Of a DNA stretch of 32,797 nucleotides, positions 1 to 7,880 are shown one piece after another. The stretch is taken from contig CAMAWF010000003.1 of NCBI GenBank assembly GCA_945861895.1, forward strand, positions 1 to 32,797, in the 5' to 3' direction. Source of the stretch: Rhizobium sp. Q54 (GTDB lineage: Bacteria; Pseudomonadota; Alphaproteobacteria; Rhizobiales; Xanthobacteraceae). The position numbers and the translations under genes are program-made. Numbering within the stretch: position 1 is the first letter of the stretch; every line of letters starts with the position of its first letter. The notes beneath the pieces were generated by a model, which saw nothing but the letters and a program-made list of their open reading frames with translations, was not told the origin of the DNA and searched no databases.

Positions 1-1
1 G

Positions 2-526
2 AATATCGGCGCGGACGGCATGAAAACCGGTTTTACCAGGGACGCCGGTTATGGCCTGGTCGGCTCCGCGGTGCAGAACGGGCTGCGCTTGATCGTTGTC
101 GTGCATGGTCTCAAGAGCGAGAAAGAACGCGCCGACGAGGCAAGGAAGCTGCTGGAATGGGGATTCCGTGCGTTCGAGGCGCGTATTCTGTTTGCGGAAG
201 GTCAAGCCGTCGGCGAAGCCAAGGTGTTCGGCGGCGCCAAGGGCAAGGTGACGCTGACGGGTGCGGGAACCATCCGGCTGATGGTGCCGCGCACGGGCGG
301 CGACAAGCTTATCGCCCGTCTTGTCTATACCGGGCCGGTTCCAGCACCGGTCGCGAAAGGCCATCCCATCGGCATGCTCAAGGTGTGGCGCGGCGACACC
401 GTCGCGTTGCAGGTGCCGCTGCAGGCCGCCGAAGACGTCGGCAAAGGCAACATATCGCAACGCGCCTTTGACGCCGCGACCGAGCTCGTGATCGGCCTGT
501 TCCGCGCCGGCGCCGAGCGGCTATAA
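2..526 (+). CDS. D-alanyl-D-alanine carboxypeptidase, C-terminal part (partial at window edge)
   Basis: The reading frame is open from the first full codon of the window, so the 5' end of the gene lies outside. The visible protein starts with N-I-G-A-D-G-M-K-T-G, which holds the KTG box of penicillin-binding-protein transpeptidase folds. It is followed by a beta-rich region that fits the C-terminal PBP5-type domain. Enzymes of this family act in the periplasm, removing the terminal D-alanine from peptidoglycan pentapeptides. The SxxK and SxN motifs would lie upstream and cannot be checked. The ATG at 20 falls inside the KTG motif and is not a real start. The stop TAA is 23 bp before tmk, on the same strand, so co-transcription is likely. 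The exact class (DacA, DacC or DacF) cannot be told. Confidence 0.88.
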   Translation, partial: NIGADGMKTGFTRDAGYGLVGSAVQNGLRLIVVVHGLKSEKERADEARKLLEWGFRAFEARILFAEGQAVGEAKVFGGAKGKVTLTGAGTIRLMVPRTGGDKLIARLVYTGPVPAPVAKGHPIGMLKVWRGDTVALQVPLQAAEDVGKGNISQRAFDAATELVIGLFRAGAERL

Positions 527-549
527 GCCTTCCGGCGGGACCATATCGC

Positions 550-1218
550 ATGCGTGGACGTTTCATCACCTTCGAAGGCGGCGAAGGCAGCGGCAAGTCC
601 ACGCACGCGGCGATGCTGGCGCATCGCCTGAAGTCGCTCGGTATCGGCGTCGTCCTCACCCGCGAGCCCGGCGGCTCGCCGGGCGCGGAGATCATTCGCC
701 ACATTCTGTTGTCGGGACTTGCCAAGCCGCTGGGGGCGGAAACCGAAACCATATTGTTTGCGGCGGCGCGCGACGACCATGTGCGCAGCACCATTCGTCC
801 GGCGATCGAGCAGGGACAATGGGTGATCTGCGATCGCTTTATCGACTCGACGCGCGTCTATCAGGGTTCGCTCGGCCTGGTCGATCCGCGTTTGATCCTG
901 GGTCTTGAGCGCGTGACCGTGGGCAACATGCTCCCTGACCTCACTTTCATTCTCGACGTGCCCGCGACGGTTGGCCTTGCCCGCGCAACGACGCGCCGTG
1001 GAAAGGCAAGCGCGGATCGTTTCGAGGGCGAAGCGCTCGAATTCCATGAAGGACTGCGCAAGGCCTATCGCGCGCTGGCCGAGCAAGAACCCAAGCGTTG
1101 CATCCTGGTCGATGGCCGCGCGCCGCGCGATGTCGTCTCCGAGCGGATATGGTCGATCGTGAGCTCGCAATTGCACCCTGAGCCGACGCAAACGGTCGAA
1201 GAGAAAGTGGCGACGTGA
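550..1218 (+). CDS. tmk: Thymidylate kinase (dTMP kinase)
   Basis: The enzyme phosphorylates dTMP to dTDP with ATP, in the cytoplasm, for DNA synthesis. The 222-residue product begins RGRFITFEGGEGSGKST, a textbook P-loop close to the N terminus. The D-R-F-I-D-S-T-R-V-Y-Q-G segment is the DR(Y/F/H) motif that positions dTMP, and an arginine-rich stretch (R-A-T-T-R-R-G-K) sits where the LID region belongs. Length and order match bacterial Tmk. The TGA overlaps the GTG start of holB in a GTGA arrangement, indicating translational coupling. The pairing tmk-holB is widespread in bacteria and supports both calls. Confidence 0.97.
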   Translation: MRGRFITFEGGEGSGKSTHAAMLAHRLKSLGIGVVLTREPGGSPGAEIIRHILLSGLAKPLGAETETILFAAARDDHVRSTIRPAIEQGQWVICDRFIDSTRVYQGSLGLVDPRLILGLERVTVGNMLPDLTFILDVPATVGLARATTRRGKASADRFEGEALEFHEGLRKAYRALAEQEPKRCILVDGRAPRDVVSERIWSIVSSQLHPEPTQTVEEKVAT

Positions 1219-2249
1219 GCGCGGACGGCGACGACGAACCGGAGGCGTTGCACCCGCGCGAAATTACGGCGCTGTTCGGACACGAGCAAGCCGAGCGCAC
1301 GCTGCTGGAAAGTTATCGCGGCGGCCGCATCCCGCATGCCTGGCTGATCGGCGGATCGCCCGGCATCGGAAAAGCGACGCTTGCCTACCGCATGGCGCGT
1401 TTCGTGCTGGCACATCCCGATCCGGCCGCAGCGGCGGTCAGACACGCAAAATCGCTTGCCGTCGATGCGGACGATCCGGTGGCGCGTCGCATCGCGGTGC
1501 AGGCGCATGGCGATCTCTTGGTGCTTGAACGCACGCTCAACGACAAAGGCAACCTGCGCCAGGACATCGCGGTGGATGACGTGCGCCGCTCGGTCTCGTT
1601 TTTCGGTTCGACCGCCGGGGAAGGGGGCTGGCGCGTCGCCATCGTCGATGCGGTGGAGGAGCTTAATCGCTCCGGCAGCAATGCGCTGTTGAAGGTTCTC
1701 GAAGAGCCGCCGGCAAAGTGTCTGCTGCTTCTGGTCAGTCACGCGCCCGGACAAGTGCTGGCGACCATCCGCTCGCGCTGCCGGCGGCTGCTGTTGCGTC
1801 CGCTTGCGCCTGAGGATGTGGCGCAAGCCGTCGCTGCCGCAACCGGACGGGATGCAAAAGCGCCGGAATTGCAGGAAGCCGCCGCCGCCGCCGACGGCAG
1901 CGCCGCCCGCGCGCTGGCGCTGCTCGAAGGCCCGGCACTGGCACTGCGGCAGCGCGTGCTCGAGCTTCTGGCGAAGTTGCCGGATGTCGATCAGCGTGCA
2001 TTGCATGCGCTCGGCGATGCGCTTGGCGGCACCGAGCCGAAAACGCTCGCCGCCTTCATGGATATCGTCAATGCCTGGCTGTCGCAGCGGCTGACGCGTG
2101 GACCGCAGGAGACGCGGCGGCTTGCCCGGGTGGCGCAGGCCTGGGACAAGGTCAACCACGCCGCACGCGAGGTCGAAGCCTTCAACCTGGAACGCAAACC
2201 GCTGGTGTTTGCCGTGTTCGGTTTGCTTGCAGAGGCCGCGCGCGGTTGA
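1215..2249 (+). CDS. holB: DNA polymerase III subunit delta prime
   Basis: HolB is the delta-prime subunit of the clamp loader that opens and loads the beta sliding clamp. The 344-residue protein starts at a GTG that overlaps the tmk stop by 4 bp. It shows an AAA+ fold with a Walker A-like G-S-P-G-I-G-K-A at residues 47-54, the V-E-E-L-N-R-S-G-S-N-A-L-L-K-V-L-E-E-P-P segment typical of clamp-loader subunits, and the SRC motif (I-R-S-R-C). The zinc-binding cysteine cluster found in E. coli delta prime is missing: the region after the P-loop (about residues 65-100) has no cysteine. MetG follows after 15 bp. Confidence 0.93.
   Translation: MSADGDDEPEALHPREITALFGHEQAERTLLESYRGGRIPHAWLIGGSPGIGKATLAYRMARFVLAHPDPAAAAVRHAKSLAVDADDPVARRIAVQAHGDLLVLERTLNDKGNLRQDIAVDDVRRSVSFFGSTAGEGGWRVAIVDAVEELNRSGSNALLKVLEEPPAKCLLLLVSHAPGQVLATIRSRCRRLLLRPLAPEDVAQAVAAATGRDAKAPELQEAAAAADGSAARALALLEGPALALRQRVLELLAKLPDVDQRALHALGDALGGTEPKTLAAFMDIVNAWLSQRLTRGPQETRRLARVAQAWDKVNHAAREVEAFNLERKPLVFAVFGLLAEAARG
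1618..1625 (+). promoter_or_regulatory. KOPS-type octamer GGGNAGGG
   Basis: GGGAAGGG on the plus strand inside holB. It matches the E. coli FtsK-orienting octamer and points right, toward the dif-like site at 5588. An isolated octamer inside a gene means little; it is listed as one of six that all point the same way. Confidence 0.4.
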
Positions 2250-2264
2250 TACCTACGGGGCCTC

Positions 2265-3827
2265 ATGGCCGCGAAGCCCTATTACATCACCACAGCGATT
2301 TCCTACCCCAATGGGCCGCCGCATATCGGGCACGCCTATGAGGCGATCGCCACCGACACCATCGCCCGCTTCATGCGGCTTGACGGCTACGATGTGTTTT
2401 TTCTCACCGGCACCGACGAGCACGGCCAGAAAATTCAGCAGACCGCGGCCAAGGAAGGCATCACCGCGCGCGAACTGGTCGAGCGCAACGTGCCGCGCTT
2501 CCGCGCCATGGTCGAGCGGCTGAACTGCTCGAATGACGATTTCATCCGCACCACGGAGCAGCGCCACCATGTGTCGTCGGCCGCCATCTGGCAGCGAATG
2601 GAAAAGAACGGCGACATCTATCTCGGCAAATATTCCGGCTGGTATTCGGTGCGCGACGAGGCCTATTACGCCGAAGGCGAAACCGCGCTGAACGAGCACA
2701 AGCTGCGCATTTCGACCAAGACCGGAACGCCGGTCGAGTGGGTCGAGGAGGAGAGCTATTTCTTCAAGCTCTCCGCCTATCAGCAAAAGCTGCTCGATCT
2801 CTACGTCAAAGACCCCAGCTACGTGCTGCCGAAGGAACGGCTCAACGAAGTTGCGAGCTTCGTCAAAGGCGGGCTGCAAGACCTCTCGATCTCGCGCACC
2901 ACCTTCGATTGGGGCATTCGCGTGCCCGGCAATCCCAAGCACATCATGTATGTCTGGGTCGACGCGCTCACGAATTACATCACCGCCGCCGGATTTCCCG
3001 ACACCGGCAGCGAAAAATTCAAGCGCTTCTGGCCGGCCGACCTGCACGTCATCGGCAAGGACATCGTGCGCTTCCACGCGGTCTATTGGCCGGCATTCCT
3101 GATGTCGGCCGGAATTGAAGTGCCCAAACGCATCTTCTCGCACGGATTTCTGTTCAACCGCGGCGAGAAGATGTCGAAGTCCGTCGGCAACGTGATCGAC
3201 CCGTTCGCGCTACTCGACGCTTATGGAGTCGATCCGCTGCGATATTTTTTCCTGCGCGAAGTGCCGTTTGGCCAGGACGGAAATTACAGCCACGAGGCCA
3301 TCGTCAATCGCATCAACGCCGATCTTGCCAACGATCTCGGTAATCTGGCGCAGCGTTCGCTCACCATGATCGGCAAGCAGCTGGGCGGCGTGCTGCCGGC
3401 GCCGGGCGCGTTGAGCGAGAACGACAAGGCGATACTCGCGGGTGCCGACGGCATGATCGCCAAGGCACGCGAGGCGATGACGACGCAGCAGTTGCACCAG
3501 GTGCTCAACCACGTCTGGTCGGTCGTTGCCGACGCCAACCGTTATTTTGCGGGCGAGGCGCCGTGGGCGCTGGCCAAGACCGATCCGCAACGGCAGGGCA
3601 CTGTGCTGTATGTCACCGCCGAGGTGATCCGGCAGGTCGCGATACTGGCACAGCCAGTCATGCCGGAATCGGCGGCGAAGCTGCTCGACCTTTTGGCCGT
3701 GCCGGCGACGGAACGGAATTTCGCAGCGCTCGGAGCCAAGCACCGCATCGCCGCCGGATCGAAGCTGCCGCCGCCGAGCCCGGTGTTCCCGCGCTATGTC
3801 GAGCCGGAAGCAAGCGCGGCAGGCTGA
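2265..3827 (+). CDS. metG: Methionyl-tRNA synthetase
   Basis: This class I synthetase charges tRNA-Met and initiator tRNA with methionine. The HIGH signature is at residues 20-23 (P-P-H-I-G-H) and KMSKS at 302-306. At 520 residues the protein ends after the anticodon-binding helical domain and lacks the C-terminal EMAP-like tRNA-binding domain of the long form. The connective-peptide knuckle ([16 protein letters not shown]) carries no cysteines, so a zinc-free knuckle is expected. The gene sits in the tmk-holB-metG-tatD run typical of Rhizobiales, and its TGA is one base before the tatD ATG. Confidence 0.97.
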   Translation: MAAKPYYITTAISYPNGPPHIGHAYEAIATDTIARFMRLDGYDVFFLTGTDEHGQKIQQTAAKEGITARELVERNVPRFRAMVERLNCSNDDFIRTTEQRHHVSSAAIWQRMEKNGDIYLGKYSGWYSVRDEAYYAEGETALNEHKLRISTKTGTPVEWVEEESYFFKLSAYQQKLLDLYVKDPSYVLPKERLNEVASFVKGGLQDLSISRTTFDWGIRVPGNPKHIMYVWVDALTNYITAAGFPDTGSEKFKRFWPADLHVIGKDIVRFHAVYWPAFLMSAGIEVPKRIFSHGFLFNRGEKMSKSVGNVIDPFALLDAYGVDPLRYFFLREVPFGQDGNYSHEAIVNRINADLANDLGNLAQRSLTMIGKQLGGVLPAPGALSENDKAILAGADGMIAKAREAMTTQQLHQVLNHVWSVVADANRYFAGEAPWALAKTDPQRQGTVLYVTAEVIRQVAILAQPVMPESAAKLLDLLAVPATERNFAALGAKHRIAAGSKLPPPSPVFPRYVEPEASAAG

Positions 3828-3828
3828 C

Positions 3829-4623
3829 ATGCTGGTCGACAGCCATTGCCATCTGGATTTTCCGGATTTCAAAAGCGAGCTTGAAGCCGTGGTCGCGCGC
3901 GCGGGCGCGGCCGGGATCGAACGCATCGTCACGATCTCGACCCGCGTGCGCCGGCATGCCGAACTCATCGCCATCGCCGAGCGCTTCGCGCAGGTCTACT
4001 GCTCGGTCGGCACCCATCCGCATCACGCCCATGAAGAGCTGGACATCACGGCGGACGATCTTGCGGCGCGCAGCAGGCATCCCAAGGTGGTGGCGATCGG
4101 CGAAGCGGGCCTCGATTATCACTACGACAACAGCCCGCGCGATGCGCAAGAAAAAGGGTTCCGCGCGCATATCGCGGCGGCGCGAGCGACGCAGTTGCCG
4201 CTGGTCATCCATGCGCGCGAGGCAGACGACGATATGGCGCGCATCCTGGAGGAAGAAACCGGGAAGGGCGGCTTCCCCGCCGTGCTGCATTGTTTCACCG
4301 GCACGCGCGATCTCGCCATGCGCGGCGTCGCGCTTGGGCTCTTCGTGTCGTTCACCGGCATTCTGACATTCAAGAATTCCGATGCGCTGCGCGCGATTGC
4401 CGCCGAGCTGCCGGCCGACCGCATCCTGGTGGAAACCGATGCACCCTATCTCGCGCCCGGCCCATATCGTGGCAAGCGCAATGAGCCGGCCTATGTGGTG
4501 GAAACGGCGAAGACGCTGGCGGCGGTGCGCGGCGTGACGTTCGATGAGATAGCCCGCCAGACCACGGAAAATTTCTTCCGGCTGTTCAATAAAGTGCCGC
4601 GTACATTGGCAAAAACCGCATGA
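3829..4623 (+). CDS. tatD: TatD family metal-dependent hydrolase (DNase)
   Basis: TatD-family proteins are TIM-barrel amidohydrolases with reported 3'-5' exonuclease or DNase activity. I chose the ATG at 3829 (264 residues), one base after the metG stop, because the product then starts M-L-V-D-S-H-C-H-L-D-F. This puts the metal-binding H-x-H pair at residues 6 and 8, where it belongs; the frame remains open upstream into metG but adds only non-homologous residues. Further family signatures are V-G-T-H-P-H-H, I-G-E-A-G-L-D-Y-H-Y, H-A-R-E-A, L-H-C-F-T-G and the C-terminal V-E-T-D-A-P-Y-L-A-P. The TGA overlaps the next ATG by 4 bp. The natural substrate is not known from sequence. Confidence 0.95.
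   Translation: MLVDSHCHLDFPDFKSELEAVVARAGAAGIERIVTISTRVRRHAELIAIAERFAQVYCSVGTHPHHAHEELDITADDLAARSRHPKVVAIGEAGLDYHYDNSPRDAQEKGFRAHIAAARATQLPLVIHAREADDDMARILEEETGKGGFPAVLHCFTGTRDLAMRGVALGLFVSFTGILTFKNSDALRAIAAELPADRILVETDAPYLAPGPYRGKRNEPAYVVETAKTLAAVRGVTFDEIARQTTENFFRLFNKVPRTLAKTA
4261..4268 (+). promoter_or_regulatory. KOPS-type octamer GGGNAGGG
   Basis: GGGAAGGG on the plus strand inside tatD, pointing right toward the dif-like site about 1.3 kb away. Confidence 0.4.
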
Positions 4624-5417
4624 CCGCCAAATTCACGATACTCGGATGCGGCTTTTCCGGCGGCGTGCCGCGTCCGGGGCTCGGCTGGGGCGCGTGCGAT
4701 CCCAATAATCCCAAAAACCGCCGCCGCCGCTGCTCGTTTTTGGTGGAGCACAGCCAAGCCGCCGGGACGACCCGCGTGTTGGTCGATACCTCGCCCGATT
4801 TGCGCGAGCAATTGATAGACGCCAAGGTCGATTGGCTCGACGGCGTGCTGTTTACGCACGCGCATGCCGACCACACTCACGGCATCGACGATCTGCGCGC
4901 GCTGGTGATCCACCGCCGCCGGCGCATCGACATCTATGCGGATGAGGCGACGGGCGCCCTGCTGCACAAGCGGTTCGGCTATTGTTTCCAGACGCCCCCT
5001 GGCAGCGACTATCCCCCGATCCTCAACGCGCATTCGCTTGCCGCCGGAGCGCCGCTGACGATCGCCGGGGAGGGCGGCGCAGTCGCTGTGCTGCCGGTGC
5101 TGCAAGGACACGGCGACATTCCCTCGATCGGATTTCGCTTCGGCAATGTCGCCTATTCGGCCGACCTCAAAAACCTGCCGCCCGAGAGCGTGGCGGCGCT
5201 CGCCGGACTGGACGTTTGGGTGGTCGATGCCTTGCGCTACGCGCCGCATCCGAGCCACTTCAGCCTCGACGACGCGCTGGACTGGATTGCGCGGCTCAAG
5301 CCCAAGCGGGCGATCCTGATCAACCTGCACAGCGATCTCGATTACGAGGTTTTGCGCGCCAGGCTGCCCGCGGGGGTCGAGCCGGGCTTCGATGGGCTCA
5401 GTTTTTCTATGAGCTAA
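4620..5417 (+). CDS. MBL-fold metallohydrolase, PhnP-like
   Basis: This 265-residue metallo-beta-lactamase-fold enzyme has T-H-A-H-A-D-H, giving the metal ligands H80, H82, D84 and H85, followed by T-H-G-I-D-D-L-R. The N-terminal L-G-C-G-F-S-G-G-V-P-R-P and the G-W-G-A-C-D-P segment match the PhnP-like branch, whose best studied member is the phosphoribosyl 1,2-cyclic phosphate phosphodiesterase of the phn operon. No phosphonate genes are nearby. Instead it is coupled to tatD by a 4-bp overlap, a pairing often seen in alphaproteobacteria, so its substrate here is probably a housekeeping cyclic phosphodiester and remains unproven. It is the last gene of the plus-strand run. Confidence 0.88.
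   Translation: MTAKFTILGCGFSGGVPRPGLGWGACDPNNPKNRRRRCSFLVEHSQAAGTTRVLVDTSPDLREQLIDAKVDWLDGVLFTHAHADHTHGIDDLRALVIHRRRRIDIYADEATGALLHKRFGYCFQTPPGSDYPPILNAHSLAAGAPLTIAGEGGAVAVLPVLQGHGDIPSIGFRFGNVAYSADLKNLPPESVAALAGLDVWVVDALRYAPHPSHFSLDDALDWIARLKPKRAILINLHSDLDYEVLRARLPAGVEPGFDGLSFSMS
5067..5074 (+). promoter_or_regulatory. KOPS-type octamer GGGNAGGG
   Basis: GGGGAGGG on the plus strand inside the MBL-fold gene, pointing right toward the dif-like site about 0.5 kb away. Confidence 0.4.
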
Positions 5418-5587
5418 TGTAGGAGCCGAAATAAGACTTATAAAGTGCTGTAAAAGAAGTATCTTTGCCTCTTTGAGATAACTTGGCGGGAATTCCATCA
5501 ATTTATCGAATAGCGTAGTTTTCTCTGATTGTTGTGCGGCTATCTTAAAGCAATGACGCCGCTTACCCGCCACAGCCCTATAACCAA
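5418..5587. other. AT-rich intergenic stretch left of the dif-like site
   Basis: Between the MBL-fold gene and the dif-like site lies DNA clearly poorer in GC than its surroundings. By hand count, 93 of the 220 bases in 5421-5640 are G or C, about 42%. No gene with recognisable homology was found on either strand. A minus-strand frame is open through the whole stretch, but it continues antisense through the MBL-fold gene and is probably not a gene. A mazG promoter or a relic of DNA integrated at the neighbouring site are both possible. Confidence 0.5.
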
Positions 5588-5615
5588 ATATTCCATAATA
5601 TGTCTTATGCGAATC
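5588..5615 (-). other. dif: dif-like XerCD recombination site
   Basis: Read on the minus strand, the 28 bp consist of a XerC-type arm GATTCGCATAA (5605-5615), a 6-bp spacer GACATA (5599-5604) and a XerD-type arm TTATGGAATAT (5588-5598). The XerC arm fits the proteobacterial consensus RNTKCGCATAA at every position. The XerD arm keeps TTATG but differs from TTATGTTAAAT at three positions. The 11-6-11 spacing is exactly that of dif. XerC and XerD resolve chromosome dimers here, driven by FtsK. Supporting context: most genes to the left run plus and most to the right run minus, and GGGNAGGG octamers on both sides point to it. The alternative is an attachment site left by a dif-targeting element. 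Confidence 0.62.
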
Positions 5616-5682
5616 CGATAATGCGCATGGGCCATCCGAGACAGCCGATCTGATACGTTCCCCGCGCGCCCCAAGGGACCGC

Positions 5683-6501
5683 ATGAAAGCTTCCCGTGAC
5701 ATCGCCCGGCTGATCGAGATCATGGCGGCCTTGCGCACGCCGGGCAGCGGTTGCCCGTGGGACCTGGAGCAAACGTTCAAGACCATCGCGCCCTACACCA
5801 TCGAGGAAGCCTATGAGGTGGCCGACGCCATCGCCCGCGGCGATCTGGGCGACCTTAGGGAAGAACTCGGCGACCTTTTGCTGCAGGTCGCCTTCCACGC
5901 CCGCATGGCCGAGGAACAAGGCGCATTCGATTTCGGCGGCGTGGTCGAGAGCGTGACCGCGAAGCTGGTGCGCCGTCACCCGCATGTTTTCGCCGATGAG
6001 GAGGGCCGTACCGCCAAGGCCGTCGAGGGCCTTTGGGAGCGCATCAAGGCTGAGGAAAAGGCCGCGCGCGGGCGCAACGAGGATGCAGGCGCCCTCGCCG
6101 GCGTTCCCCTCGCCCTGCCCGCACTCACCCGTGCGCACAAATTGCAGGAGAAGGCCGGCAAGGTCGGGTTCGACTGGAACGATCCGAAGGCGGTTCTCGC
6201 CAAAATTCGCGAGGAAGCCGACGAGATCGAGGCCGAACTTGCAGCCGGCAGCGAGAAAAAAGCGGCAGCGGAAGTCGGCGACCTGCTGTTCGCCGTGGTC
6301 AATCTGGCGCGCCATCTGCACGCGGACCCGGAGGCGATCTTGCGCGCCGCCAACCGCAAATTTGTGCGGCGCTTTGAAGCGATCGAGCGCGCGCTTGCGG
6401 CCCGCGGCAAGTCGCCGCGCGAAGCAACCTTGGCCGAAATGGATGCGCTCTGGGACGAAACAAAAGCCGCCGAGAAATTGACGAAAGAGAAATCCGACTA
6501 G
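5683..6501 (+). CDS. mazG: Nucleoside triphosphate pyrophosphohydrolase MazG
   Basis: MazG hydrolyses nucleoside triphosphates to monophosphates and pyrophosphate, clearing abnormal nucleotides and, in E. coli, modulating (p)ppGpp. The 272-residue protein has the usual two MazG domains: an N-terminal one with C-P-W-D near the start and E-E-A-Y-E-V-A-D-A-I followed by E-E-L-G-D-L-L, and a C-terminal one with E-E-A-D-E-I followed by E-V-G-D-L-L-F-A. The linker carries the R-R-H-P-H-V-F-A-D signature. It starts at ATG 68 bp beyond the dif-like site and converges on hflX; the two genes share the palindrome CTAG (6498-6501) as overlapping stop codons. Confidence 0.95.
   Translation: MKASRDIARLIEIMAALRTPGSGCPWDLEQTFKTIAPYTIEEAYEVADAIARGDLGDLREELGDLLLQVAFHARMAEEQGAFDFGGVVESVTAKLVRRHPHVFADEEGRTAKAVEGLWERIKAEEKAARGRNEDAGALAGVPLALPALTRAHKLQEKAGKVGFDWNDPKAVLAKIREEADEIEAELAAGSEKKAAAEVGDLLFAVVNLARHLHADPEAILRAANRKFVRRFEAIERALAARGKSPREATLAEMDALWDETKAAEKLTKEKSD
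6113..6120 (-). promoter_or_regulatory. KOPS-type octamer GGGNAGGG
   Basis: GGGCAGGG on the minus strand (CCCTGCCC on plus) inside mazG, pointing left toward the dif-like site about 0.5 kb away. Confidence 0.4.
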
Positions 6502-7880
6502 CTGGTCTCGCTGCCGGCGAACTTCGCCCTCACCCGCGCGGCCTTTGCGGGATCGGCGCGAACCGTGACGCCGAGCCGTCCGTCCTCGCGCATATCCTTT
6601 GCCAGCACTTCGGCATGCCGGTGCAGCCAGCTCAAGCCCGCGCCATCGGCGGGATCGAGCGCAAGATCGAATGTCAGGCGGCTCGCCGCAATGCGCGTTT
6701 CGATCGCGGCAATGAGCCGGTCGATCCCCTCTCCGCTCAACGCGGAAACCGGCACCGGGCGGCGCTCTGCACTCTGGCGCTCGGCAAGATTGAAAATCCG
6801 CACGCGCGCTTCCGCATCGAGCCGATCGATCTTGTTCCACACTTCGATCAGCCGCTCGTCCTTGGCAGCCTCGATCCCCAACTCGCCCAGCACATGTTCG
6901 ACATCGTAGGATTGCGCGGCGCTGTCGGCGTGCGAAACATCGCGCACATGCAGGATCACGTCGGCTGCGATCACCTCCTCCAGCGTTGCGCGGAAGGCCG
7001 CAACCAGCATGGTCGGAAGCTCCGAGATGAATCCGACGGTGTCGGAGAGGATAATACGCGCGCCGTGCGGCAGATCGACCGAACGTAATGTCGGATCGAG
7101 CGTCGCGAACAGCATGTCGGCTTGCAGCACGCTCGCCTGCGTCATCCGGTTGAACAGCGTCGATTTGCCGGCATTGGTGTAGCCGACCAGCGCGACGATC
7201 GGATACGGCACGCGTTTGCGGCTGTCGCGGTGCAGTTTGCGGGTGCGCTTGACCTTGTCGAGTTCGGCATCGATGCGCGTAAGCCGTTCCTCGATCAGGC
7301 GGCGGTCGGTTTCGATCTGCGTTTCGCCCGGGCCCCCAAGGAATCCGAAGCCGCCGCGCTGGCGTTCGAGATGCGTCCAGGAGCGCACCAGGCGGCTCTT
7401 TTGATACGTCAGATGCGCATGCTCGACCTGCAGCGCGCCTTCGCGCGTGCGGGCGCGGCGGCCGAAAATTTCCAGGATCAATCCGGTGCGGTCGAGCACC
7501 TTGGCGTTCCACGCCTTCTCCAGATTGCGCTGCTGCACCGGAGAGACCGGGCAATCCATCACCACCACGCCGGCCTCGAAGCTTTTGACCAGCCCCGCGA
7601 TTTCATCGACCTTGCCGGTGCCGATATAGGTCGCAGGCCGCACCTGGTTGAGCGTCACCAGTCCGGATTCGACTACGGTGAGATCGATGGCGCGCGCAAG
7701 ACCGATGGCTTCGTCGAGACGCGCTTGCGGCGGGCGCGTTGCATCTTCGCCGCGCGTAAAACCCGCGCGCGCGGCCGGCCGCTTGACATAGGGTTCGATC
7801 ACGATGGCGCGGCCGGAACCCGAACCGGTCTCCGTTCCGCTCAGACGATCCGCGCGCTGATCGCGCTTGCGCTGCTCCAA
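6498..7880 (-). CDS. hflX: GTPase HflX
   Basis: HflX is a ribosome-binding GTPase that splits stalled ribosomes under stress. The 460-residue protein has the N-terminal HflX domain (with A-T-Y-I-G-T-G-K-V-D-E-I) and a coiled region, then a G domain: G1 G-Y-T-N-A-G-K-S-T, G3 D-T-V-G-F-I-S-E-L-P, G4 N-K-I-D. The frame begins at a TTG directly after the hfq TAG, so translation is probably coupled; no strong ribosome-binding site is seen. A GTG about 26 codons further in is the alternative start. The hfq-hflX order is conserved in many proteobacteria. The stop overlaps that of mazG on the other strand. Confidence 0.95.
   Translation of the reverse strand: MEQRKRDQRADRLSGTETGSGSGRAIVIEPYVKRPAARAGFTRGEDATRPPQARLDEAIGLARAIDLTVVESGLVTLNQVRPATYIGTGKVDEIAGLVKSFEAGVVVMDCPVSPVQQRNLEKAWNAKVLDRTGLILEIFGRRARTREGALQVEHAHLTYQKSRLVRSWTHLERQRGGFGFLGGPGETQIETDRRLIEERLTRIDAELDKVKRTRKLHRDSRKRVPYPIVALVGYTNAGKSTLFNRMTQASVLQADMLFATLDPTLRSVDLPHGARIILSDTVGFISELPTMLVAAFRATLEEVIAADVILHVRDVSHADSAAQSYDVEHVLGELGIEAAKDERLIEVWNKIDRLDAEARVRIFNLAERQSAERRPVPVSALSGEGIDRLIAAIETRIAASRLTFDLALDPADGAGLSWLHRHAEVLAKDMREDGRLGVTVRADPAKAARVRAKFAGSETS

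Noticed and set aside
4491-5786. A 431-codon open frame on the minus strand across the MBL-fold gene and the AT-rich gap
   Set aside because: Most of it is antisense to the well-supported MBL-fold gene, and its product resembles no family. Only the part in the AT-rich gap is kept, as an observation.
5605-7554. A 649-codon minus-strand frame over mazG and hflX
   Set aside because: It overlaps mazG and hflX in other frames, and both have clear family motifs; its own product is Arg/Ala/Gly-rich noise typical of GC-rich antisense frames.
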